Source: Porphyra umbilicalis
Taxonomy: Eukaryota; Rhodophyta; Bangiophyceae; Bangiales; Bangiaceae
Direction of reading: 5' to 3'
NCBI GenBank assembly: GCA_002049455.2
Contig: KV919040.1
Span: 1 to 64,000 of the forward strand
Length of the DNA stretch: 64,000 nucleotides
Positions within the stretch are counted from its first letter, which is position 1, and the number at the start of each line of letters is the position of its first letter. Below, piece after piece: positions 53,994-62,313 of this stretch. The translations under genes and the position numbers were made by a program. A model generated the notes under the pieces. The model saw only the letters and a program-made list of their open reading frames with translations, did not search any database and was not told where the DNA came from.

Positions 53994-54524
53994 CTACGCG
54001 CCCTCCACGCTACCCACCGCCGCCGTCACCCAACACGCCGTCGCAAACAGGAGCTTGCGCACGTGGCAGCGGCGGCGCTTGGCGCGCCCCCCCCCCCCCC
54101 CAAGCACGCGGCGAGCCCCCCCACGGGCAGCGCAAAGGCGGCCGAGTAGGCGGCGGAGCGGCCGAGCGCCCCCCCCCCCTGCGCCGCGTCCCAGTGCGCC
54201 ACCCACCGGCGCAGGCGCAGCAGGTCCCCCCCGCTGAGGAGGGACTCGCGGAAAAAGCAGCAGACGACGCCCACGGCGGTGACGGCGAGGTACGCCGCCG
54301 AGCCGACGGGGAAGAAGAGGCGGCAAATCATGGCCTGCCGCGCCGTGCGGTACGCCACGAGCGCGGCGGCGGTGGCGGCCGCCGCCAGCGGCCGCCGCGA
54401 CCGCCGCGGCCGCGCCGCCGCGGCGGCGGTGCGGCCGACGGCGGTGGCGGCCGTGGCCGCCGCCGCCGCCGCCCCCGTGGCCCCCACCGCCAACGACGCA
54501 GCGGCGGTCGTCGTCGTTGTTGTT

Positions 54525-54565
<41 letters not shown>

Positions 54566-54826
54566 GGCGGCGGCGGAGCGCGCCCACCGGCGCGCGAGCA
54601 GCAGCACCAGCGACGCGAGGGAGGTTGGCACGAGCGCCTCGACGGCGCGGCGCGCGAGGGCGGCGGTGCCGCCAACGCCCGGCGCGGGCGGCAGCGCCTC
54701 GTCGAGCGCCGCTTCGGCGAGCACCTTTGCGACGCGCGCGCGCTCCTTGGGCGCCCCCACGCCCGCGAGGGCGGCCGCCCACGCGGCGGCGCTCGCCGCC
54801 GCCGCCGCCGACGGCGCCGCCGACGA

Positions 54827-54867
<41 letters not shown>

Positions 54868-55513
54868 GCGTCGTCGTTGCGTGACCGCCGCCCGGGGGGG
54901 GGGGTGGGGGGACCACCGCGACGGCCGCGGCGTCGACGCCAAATCGTACGCAATCGCAATCGCGGTGCGCGCGAGGGTGCGGTACAGGGTCGTCACCGCG
55001 GGGGAGCGGCGCGGGGGGGGGGGGGGGGGGGGGGTTGGGGGGGAGGACCGCCGCCAGGGGGGGGAGCGCGGCGCACGCCCCCGCGTGCCGCGGCGGCTTG
55101 GACGCGGGCGGCGGCGCCCCGCCGTCGACAGCGTCTGCAATGGCGACGGGGGAGAGGGCGTTGGCGGGTGGGGGGGGGTGCGGGTGCCACCCGCCGGCCG
55201 CGTCGGCGGCCGCGTCCCCGTCGGCGGCGGCGCCCCAGAGGCTGTCCACCGACACGTCAGACAGGTGCGTGCCGTCCGAGAGGGTGGCGGAGGGGGCGTC
55301 CCAGCCGCCGCCGTCGGCGGTGCTGCCGCTGCTGCCGGGCGCGGGGGGGGGGGGAGGGGGGGGGGGGGTGCCGCCGGCAGTGCTGCCGCCGGCGGGGGGG
55401 TCTTGGTCGTTGCCCCAGGGGCGGCGCACCCGCCAGGCGCCGCGGGCAGCGCCATGGCCGGTGGGGGGGGGGGGGAGCGGCCGGGGGGGGGACGCGCCGC
55501 GACGCCGACCCAC
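53994..55513 (-). CDS. Unknown membrane-associated protein, low-complexity, one frame break
   Basis: I do not recognise this gene. The main frame (55513-54026) opens with a Pro/Gly/Asp-rich, probably disordered half. It is followed by an Ala-rich helical part (KERARVAKVLAEAALDEAL, AVEALVPTSLASLVLLLARRW) and a more ordinary C-terminal section, AYRTARQAMICRLFFPVGSA and YLAVTAVGVVCCFFRESLL, with a likely transmembrane segment and RLRRWVAHWDAAQ. Adding one base to the 15-C run at 54087-54101 leads into a second frame, RRCHVRKLLFATACWVTAAVGSVEGA, ending at 53994; that is a plausible C-terminal hydrophobic helix. The short RQAMICRLFF..LLRLRRWV pattern hints at a peroxin-11-like membrane protein, but I cannot support that. 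The start is uncertain; long Pro/Gly runs make frames here unreliable. Confidence 0.45.
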
Positions 55514-57122
55514 CGCCAGCGGCGGCCAAGACGGCGGCGGCGGCGGCGGGAGTGGGCGGAGCGGTCAGCAGACCCCACGCCCGCCGCGTCGGCGCCTCCC
55601 CGCGACGCGGCAGTAGTCACTGCGCCCGCAACGGCGGACCGGGCGGTGGCGGCGGGGGGCGGGGGGGGGACCGCCGGCCACCGTCGCGGTGCGGCGCCAC
55701 CCGCCCGACGCCGAAAGGCGAGAGAGGTGTCCGCAACCGCAATGGCGGGGCCCCGCCCCGGAGCCCCATTCACGCTTTCCTCCAGCTTCCCTGCAAGAAC
55801 CTGCGTCCCAGTAACGTGGGCCCACAATCCGCTGAGCAGTCTGGGACTCCTCGCCGAGCCTTCCTTACGACCTTGGCTCGTGCAAGGAACCGTCCCTCGG
55901 GAAGGCCGCTCCCGGGACACGCGAGCCAGACTCTCGAGGGGATCGGACAGAACGGCCAGCCAGCGATGCGTCAGCTCAATAACTCCGAAGTCACAGAACC
56001 GGAGTTAGCTATTGAAATGATAGGGCTTGGGGCTTGGAACAAGTGCCCTCCCAGGACTCATAACTACACTATGAGACTGTTCAACCCTGTGTCAAGCACA
56101 GTCTTGTGGGCGTGGAGACCTCGGAGAGGCATATCTGTGCTCCCTCGCAACCGAACGCGTTGACGTTGGCCCCACGCCCTTCGCCATTGGTAGCGCTGCG
56201 CGGCGTTGCGGAGTGGCTTTCAAGTGGCCAAGTAATCCTCCACGAAAGCGCCAAGACGTTGCGTTGCTGCCACCGCGTTCGCGCCGCACTTTTCGCCGAA
56301 GCCCGGCCCACGCCCCTCGCTGTCCGCCTGGAAGTAAGTGTGCCGCTGTGGCGCTTCGAGGGAAGAGATCTCGGACATAACATACTGGCTCTGGGACGTC
56401 ACTGTGCTCTCCTCCCTCCGGCGCCTCAGTCAGTCTCAGCGATCGCGACTAATTTTCTTCTGCTTTCATCCTCAAGTTCAAATTGGTCAGCGAGACCGAG
56501 AGTCATTCCGAGTTACAGGGTAAACAGAGTGAGAATCGCGCGGACTTTTCTCCCGCAGAAGACCAACAATCTGGCTGTCGCTCCGCATCGTGCTGGAGGA
56601 TGGTGCCAGGTTCTGACCTTAGCTCTGCCCATGGGCTGGCAGAGAATCTACGTTTTTGGGTCACTGGAGTGACCCTTAGAACTCGCCGTCGACCCCGGCT
56701 GCGGCGAGAAACCGTGAATCGTCCTCGGGGCGGGGGCGCCGCGCCGGCGCGCGCCACCCGCGGGCGCGAGGCGCGCGCGGCGTGGTGGCGCGTCGAGGGG
56801 GGGGCCCCAGAGCTGCGGGGGGCGAGGGAGGGGGGCTCAGAGTGGGACACGTGACACGGGAGGGCCGCAGTGTCTCGCGATTACTCTACTTACTCGGCCG
56901 TCTGTAAAGTGGGTGAAAGAAGGACAGCAATGCTCGGTACAGGGGGTGCTACTCAACTAGTCGAGGGGGTTGCGGCATCTGGGAATTGCGCGCACATTCC
57001 TGGTGTGAGACGCGCACCCGTGCGCGTGGTGGTGGTGCGGCGCCCGCCTTTGCGGGCGCGCCGCACGTGGGGTGGCCACCAGCGCCGCCCATGCCCCTTG
57101 CGTCGGCCCGCGCGGCCTCGGC

Positions 57123-57182
57123 GCTGACGTCGGCGCGTTTGGGTGCGCGACCGCTGACGTCGGCGCGATTGGGTGCGCGACC
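57123..57182. repeat. Two 30-bp direct repeats with TGACGTC
   Basis: Units gctgacgtcggcgcg.ttgggtgcgcgacc at 57123-57152 and 57153-57182 differ at one base. Each has a TGACGTC core like bZIP/CRE sites, 230-290 bp upstream of the Doa10 start codon, so they may be regulatory. Confidence 0.85.
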
Positions 57183-57234
57183 ACCGCCCGCCCGCCGCGC
57201 GCCCCGTCACCGGGCGGTGCCGCGCGGTGCGGCC

Positions 57235-57338
57235 CCTTGGTCGACGCACCCCCAACCTCCCCTTGGTCGACGCGCCCCCGACCTCCCCGTGGTCGACGCG
57301 CCCCCGACCTCCCCTTGGTCGACGCACCCCCGACCTCC
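57235..57338. repeat. Four tandem 26-bp units
   Basis: Units of the form ccttggtcgacgc.cccccgacctcc run from 57235 to 57338, directly upstream of the Doa10 gene. Each carries the palindrome gtcgac. Confidence 0.9.
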
Positions 57339-57411
57339 GCCCGGCGCACGCCCTGACGACTTGCTGCCCGTGCCGCCCCGTTGTCCGCTCCCCCCCGCCC
57401 CACCCGTCGCC

Positions 57412-60400
57412 ATGGAGCCCAACGGCGGAGGCGTCGCCGCTGCCGCCGCCGCCGCCGCTGCCGCGGGCGCCCCCGACGGGTGGCGGCGGCAGAATTTGCC
57501 CGGCGTGTCGGTGGGGTCCGCCGACGCCAACGGTGGCGGCGGCGCCACCCCCGACGGCGGCGGCGACGGCGACGGCGGCGGCGGCAGCGGCAGCGGCAGC
57601 GGCAGCGGTAGCGGCGGCGACGGCGCCCGCGCGTCGGCGCCCCCCACCCCCCCCCCCGACGAGGCCGATGGGGACGCGGGCGCCCCCGAGTGCCGCATCT
57701 GTCGGGGCGGCGCGGAGCCGGGGCGGCCGCTCTTCCACCCCTGCCGCTGCGCCGGGTCGATCAAGTTCACGCACGAGGATTGCCTCGGCCGGTGGCTCGC
57801 CCAATCGCGAACCGCCGACTGCGAGCTGTGCCACACCGCGTTTGTGTTTGAGCCCCTCTACGCCGACCACACGCCGTCGACGCTGCCGGTGGCGGAGCTG
57901 CTGACCGGCGCCGCGCGGCGGGCGGGGGCGGGGGGGCGCCGCGCGGGGCGCGCCGCGCTCGTGGCGGGCGCGTGGCTCGTGGCGCTCCCGCTGGGCACGT
58001 GTTGGACGTGGCACGCCATTTTTTTGCCGTCCCCGCTCGGCCTGCCGGCGATGCTCGTGCGGCGCGGGGTGGGGGGGCTCGCGTCCGACTTGCTGCAGGG
58101 GTGCATGCTCTCCGCCCTCATCGTGGTGGTGTTTTTGGGCGTCACCTCCCTGCGGGAGGTGGTGCGCAACGCGCAGGGCCTGGCGTTGGACGAGTCGGAT
58201 GAGGAGGATGGCATGATGATGGGGGGGGGGCTCGACGAGGAGGGGAACTTGGTGTTCCCACCGTTTGGGGGGGGGGGGCACCCGCACCACCCGCACCACC
58301 ATCACCACCACCATCACCACCACCACCACCACCACCACCATCCGTTCCATGAGCACGAGCACGACCATGACCTCCACGAGCACGGCCTCGACGGGGTGGA
58401 CCATGACCTGGGGGCGCTCGACCACCACGGGCACCACCACGGGCACCTGCATTTGCCCCTCCACCACCGTCACGGCCCTCCGCCGGGCGACGTGGATGGC
58501 CATGGCGGCGCGGCTGCTGCCGCCGCCGGCCTCCCTGTGGAGGACCACCCCTTTCCCGATCCCCACCGCTGGTACGAAGGGGAGGAGGAGGACGGGGCGC
58601 CGCGTGGCCGTGGCGCTGCGAGAGGGGCTGCTGTCCGGCCGGCTGGTGGGGGGGGGGATCTGGGCGACCACGGGGACGAGGCGGGCATTGGCGCCTTCTT
58701 CTTTGGGCCCCGTCGGCTGGCGGGGGGCGCCGCCGCGGGAGGGCTGGCCGCCGGGCCTGCGGGGGGAGGGGGCGCCGGCGCGGCCGCCACCGCTGGTGGC
58801 GGTGGTGTGGCGGGACCCGCGCGCGCGCCGCCATCGTCGGCGGGGGACGAGGACGATAGCGAAGACGGGTTGTGGGTACCCGACCGGCCGCGAGCGGGGC
58901 GGGCTCGTGCCGATTTGCCCGTGGGGGGTGCCGCCGCCGCGGCCGGCAGAGGCGGCGGCGGCGGCGGCGGCGGCGGGGACAGTGACGACACCGAGCCGTC
59001 TGAGCCGTCTGACTCGAGCGACGGCACCGATCTGTCGGCCGTGGCGTTGGACCTCCTCGGCATTACGTCAGACGAAGACCACGACGACGACGACGACGGT
59101 GGCGACAGCCTCGGCAGCCGCGACGAAGACGAAGTGAACAGCCTGGACGGGCTGCCGCCCTTGGAAGACGACGACGACGATGGGCCGCTCGGCGTGGAGG
59201 ACGAGCAAAATGTGCTCCCCGGCGGCGGCGGCCTCGACGCTGACGACATCGACGGCGGCGATGGCGGCGACGGGGGCGGCGGGGGCGGCCTCTTTGGACT
59301 GTTTGAGTTTGAGGCGGAGGAGATGCCCCTCGAGGAGGCGATTGGCCTCCGCGGGCCCCTGCGCAACATGTTTGACAGTGTCGGCACGGTGCTCGCGTCC
59401 AACGCGGTGTTCCTCGCCACGTTTGTGCTCTTCCCGCTGTTGACGGGGCGCTTTGCGTTGGGCATCGTGTCGCTGTACACGGGGCGGGCGGGGGCGCCTG
59501 CCGCTGGGGGCGGCGGCGGGGGTGGGGACGGGCGGCCCACCCTCGCTCAGGCGACGGCGGCCGCCGTCGCGCGCTTTGTGGCCAACATTGTCGCGTCGGC
59601 CGTGTCCGAGGCGGCCGCCAACGCCGCGGTGGCCGTGTGCCCCGCGCCCACCGGGGTGGCCTACTTCTCCCCCACCGCTGGTCAATATGAGGCGGCCGCA
59701 TCCGCCGCCGCCGCACGCGTGCACGCGGCGTGGGCGCAGCGCGTCGGCTTTGATGTGGCGGCGGCGACGGCCGCCGCGTCGGCTCCCGCCGCCCCTCCCA
59801 CCAGCGACGCCTTTACGATCCTGACCGGCTACGCCGTCCTCTGCTCCGCGGCGAGCATCTACGTGCTCGCCAGCGGTGCCCTCCGTCAGTGGTACCCGAG
59901 GGCGGCTTCCCCCGCGGCGGCGACGGTGGCGGCCGCCCTCCGCTACGGGGCGCTGTTTCTCAAGGTCGCCGCGCTGGTCGCGTACGAGTTTGGGCTCTTT
60001 CCCCTCGGCTGCGGCTGGTGGCTTGACGTGTGCACGCAAGCCTTGGTCGGCGCGACGATGGAGTCCCGCCGCGCCTTCCTCCGCGACTCCCCCGCCATCT
60101 CCACGCTCGTGCATTGGGTGCTCGGCTTGCTGTACATGGTGTTTGTGTCGCTCTTCATGACCACCCTGCGGGAGGCGATCCAGCCGCGGTACCTGTGGTT
60201 TTTGCGGGACCCAAACGCGGACGACTTTCGGCCGCTCCTCGAGTTGGTCGAAAAACCCCTCGCCCGCCACGCCCGCCGCATGTGCTTGTCGGTCCTCATC
60301 TACGCGCCGCTCATTGGGCTGCTCGTGTACCTGCCCGCACGCGCGTGCCTCGCCCTCCTGCCGGGCGTCTTCCCGTTGCGCCTGCACTTTGAGGACCCGC

Positions 60401-62313
60401 TGGTCGAGCTGCCGACCGACCTCTTCCTCCTTAACGTGTGCGTGCCACTGGCGACGGCGTTCCGGTTTGCGCAGCCGCGCGCGGTGGCCACGTCGGCGCT
60501 GTGCGCGTGGATTTCGGTCGTGGGGGATGCGCTCGGCATCCGGCACCTCGTCGCCAAGGGCGCAGAGTTGGACGGGCCGTTTGCAGAGCCACCCGACGAC
60601 GGGAGCGTCGATGAGGAGTCGCCGCCTGTGGTGGATGCGGGGGTGGGGGTCGTGAACTGGCAGGCGGCCGCGGACGCGACGGGAGGCGGGCGCCCCCTGC
60701 ACGGCCTGGGTGACCACGCGCACGGTGGGCAGGGGGTGGGCGGGGGTGCTGACGGCGGCGACGGCGCCGACGGCGGCGACGGCGGCGACGGCATTGCGCC
60801 ACTACCGGGTGGCGGAGCTCCGATTGCCGTTGACGCGGCAGCAGAGCGGGAACGCCGTGCGTGGGCCGCCGAGGCCCGCCTGGCGGGGGTCGCCCCGGCT
60901 GGCGGCGCGTCGCCGTTGCCGGCCGCGGCGGCAACAGGAGCGGCGGCACCGGCACCGGCACCGGCACCGGCACCGGCGGCGGCGGACCCGCGGAGAATAC
61001 CGACGGCGGCGGCCGACGGCGCGGCCGCCGCCATGCCCGAACATGTGCCACCACGGCCCGCGGCGCCGCCGCCCCCTGCCCTCCCTCCGCACGACTTTCC
61101 CGACTGGGGCTTTGAGGAGGGCGGCGGCGTGCGGCGGCACCCGCACGCCACCCCCAACACGGGTGCGAGCGGCCCCTTTGTCCTGCCCCAGGAGCCGTAC
61201 CGCCCGCCCTTCACGCGCCTCCGCGGGACGGTCATGCTCGTCGCTGCTTGGCTGACGCTCGCGTCGGCCGACGTGGTGCTCCTGACCGTCCCGACGGTCC
61301 TCGGCCGCGCGCTCTTTGCGGCGGTCGGTCTGCCCCACTTTCACGACTTTTACACCTTTACGGCGGGCGCGATGGTGCTGTGGGGTTTGCTGGAGGTGGC
61401 CCTCGCCGCGCAGGCCGACGCGGCGGCGGCCGCCGCGCGGGCGGTGGCCGCCGCCGGCGCCGCCGCGCGGGCGGCCGTGCTCGTTGGCTTGTGGCTCGGC
61501 GCCGCGCCGCTGGCGGCGGGCACCCTCATCGAGGTGACCGTCTTTCTCCCCCTGTCGGTGCGGACCGACCAGTCGGCGGTGCTGCACTTTTACCGCAACT
61601 GGGCGATGGGGCTCGTGGCGCTGCGGTTGGGCTTGCGCGTCGCCCTGCGGATGGGCAAGGCCGCGGCGGCGGCGCAGGAGGCGGCGGCGGCGGTCGCGCG
61701 GCAGGTGCCGCCGGTCGATGCCCCCGACGCCGAAGCGGCGGCGGCGGCGGCAGCAGCGGCAGCGGCGGCGGCAGCGGCGGCGGCGCCCGCCGCTGCCGCC
61801 GCCGGGGCGCCGCTGGCACCCCCCGCTCCGCCCTCTGCCCTGGCGGCGGCGGCGGCCGAGCTGCTCCCACAGCTCGAGCGTCTGCGTGGTGGCTTTGGCA
61901 TGGGCGGCGGCCTCGAAGATTTCGGGGGCCCCCCCGGCGGCGGCGCCGCCGACGGCGGCCCCGGCGGCGGCGCCTTCCTCTGGTTCCACGCGGACGAGTG
62001 GGCGCGCGTGACGACGCGCGTCGTGCTCCCCCTCCTCCGCTCCCTCGCCGCGCGCCTCGTGCTCCCCTACTTGGCCGTGTGGGGGGGGCTCGCCGCCGTG
62101 CTGCGCCTGCCCCACCCGGCCTGCGCGGCCGTCTTTCGCTACATTTACGCGGCAACGGCGGCGGTGGAGGTCGGCCGCCACGCGCTGGCGGCCGCCTCAA
62201 CGGGCGTGGCGGCGTTGCACGACGCGGTGCGGGACGACCGGTATTTGGTCGGCCGCCGGTTGTACAACTACGCGCCCGCGCCCGTGGCGGCGGCGCGGAG
62301 AGGGGGGGCGTAG
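57412..62313 (+). CDS. DOA10: Doa10/MARCH6-type RING-CH ubiquitin ligase of the ER membrane
   Basis: ER/inner-nuclear-membrane E3 ligase of the ERAD-C pathway. 1,633 aa, intronless, from ATG 57412 (cgccATGG). A Gly/Ala/Ser-rich lead precedes the RING-CH at about residues 93-145: CRICRG, PCRCAGSIKFTHEDCLGRWL and CELC in C4HC3 order. Two membrane segments follow, then a long loop with a polyhistidine tract (58278-58347) and acidic, Gly-rich stretches. The Doa10/TEB4 TD region comes next: DPNADDFRPLLELV, AHWNRR-like positions replaced by RHARRMCLSVLIYAP, and FEDPLVELPTDLFLLNVCVP, with many helices. Length exceeds human MARCH6 (910) and yeast Doa10 (1,319) because of low-complexity insertions, including an Ala tract near 61740-61800. 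Stop TAG. No frame breaks. Confidence 0.92.
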   Translation: MEPNGGGVAAAAAAAAAAGAPDGWRRQNLPGVSVGSADANGGGGATPDGGGDGDGGGGSGSGSGSGSGGDGARASAPPTPPPDEADGDAGAPECRICRGGAEPGRPLFHPCRCAGSIKFTHEDCLGRWLAQSRTADCELCHTAFVFEPLYADHTPSTLPVAELLTGAARRAGAGGRRAGRAALVAGAWLVALPLGTCWTWHAIFLPSPLGLPAMLVRRGVGGLASDLLQGCMLSALIVVVFLGVTSLREVVRNAQGLALDESDEEDGMMMGGGLDEEGNLVFPPFGGGGHPHHPHHHHHHHHHHHHHHHHPFHEHEHDHDLHEHGLDGVDHDLGALDHHGHHHGHLHLPLHHRHGPPPGDVDGHGGAAAAAAGLPVEDHPFPDPHRWYEGEEEDGAPRGRGAARGAAVRPAGGGGDLGDHGDEAGIGAFFFGPRRLAGGAAAGGLAAGPAGGGGAGAAATAGGGGVAGPARAPPSSAGDEDDSEDGLWVPDRPRAGRARADLPVGGAAAAAGRGGGGGGGGGDSDDTEPSEPSDSSDGTDLSAVALDLLGITSDEDHDDDDDGGDSLGSRDEDEVNSLDGLPPLEDDDDDGPLGVEDEQNVLPGGGGLDADDIDGGDGGDGGGGGGLFGLFEFEAEEMPLEEAIGLRGPLRNMFDSVGTVLASNAVFLATFVLFPLLTGRFALGIVSLYTGRAGAPAAGGGGGGGDGRPTLAQATAAAVARFVANIVASAVSEAAANAAVAVCPAPTGVAYFSPTAGQYEAAASAAAARVHAAWAQRVGFDVAAATAAASAPAAPPTSDAFTILTGYAVLCSAASIYVLASGALRQWYPRAASPAAATVAAALRYGALFLKVAALVAYEFGLFPLGCGWWLDVCTQALVGATMESRRAFLRDSPAISTLVHWVLGLLYMVFVSLFMTTLREAIQPRYLWFLRDPNADDFRPLLELVEKPLARHARRMCLSVLIYAPLIGLLVYLPARACLALLPGVFPLRLHFEDPLVELPTDLFLLNVCVPLATAFRFAQPRAVATSALCAWISVVGDALGIRHLVAKGAELDGPFAEPPDDGSVDEESPPVVDAGVGVVNWQAAADATGGGRPLHGLGDHAHGGQGVGGGADGGDGADGGDGGDGIAPLPGGGAPIAVDAAAERERRAWAAEARLAGVAPAGGASPLPAAAATGAAAPAPAPAPAPAAADPRRIPTAAADGAAAAMPEHVPPRPAAPPPPALPPHDFPDWGFEEGGGVRRHPHATPNTGASGPFVLPQEPYRPPFTRLRGTVMLVAAWLTLASADVVLLTVPTVLGRALFAAVGLPHFHDFYTFTAGAMVLWGLLEVALAAQADAAAAAARAVAAAGAAARAAVLVGLWLGAAPLAAGTLIEVTVFLPLSVRTDQSAVLHFYRNWAMGLVALRLGLRVALRMGKAAAAAQEAAAAVARQVPPVDAPDAEAAAAAAAAAAAAAAAAAPAAAAAGAPLAPPAPPSALAAAAAELLPQLERLRGGFGMGGGLEDFGGPPGGGAADGGPGGGAFLWFHADEWARVTTRVVLPLLRSLAARLVLPYLAVWGGLAAVLRLPHPACAAVFRYIYAATAAVEVGRHALAAASTGVAALHDAVRDDRYLVGRRLYNYAPAPVAAARRGGA

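Larger units (their letters stand above)
55514..57411. other. Intergenic region upstream of the Doa10 homologue
   Basis: 1.9 kb; 55750-56700 is less GC-rich and looks non-coding (many stops in all frames). The 30-bp and 26-bp repeats near the Doa10 start are listed separately. No RNA gene recognised. Confidence 0.4.

Noticed and set aside
56986-57411. In-frame upstream extension of the Doa10 homologue
   Set aside because: It runs through the 30-bp and 26-bp tandem repeats; ATG 57412 has a good context and precedes the RING-CH domain at a normal distance.
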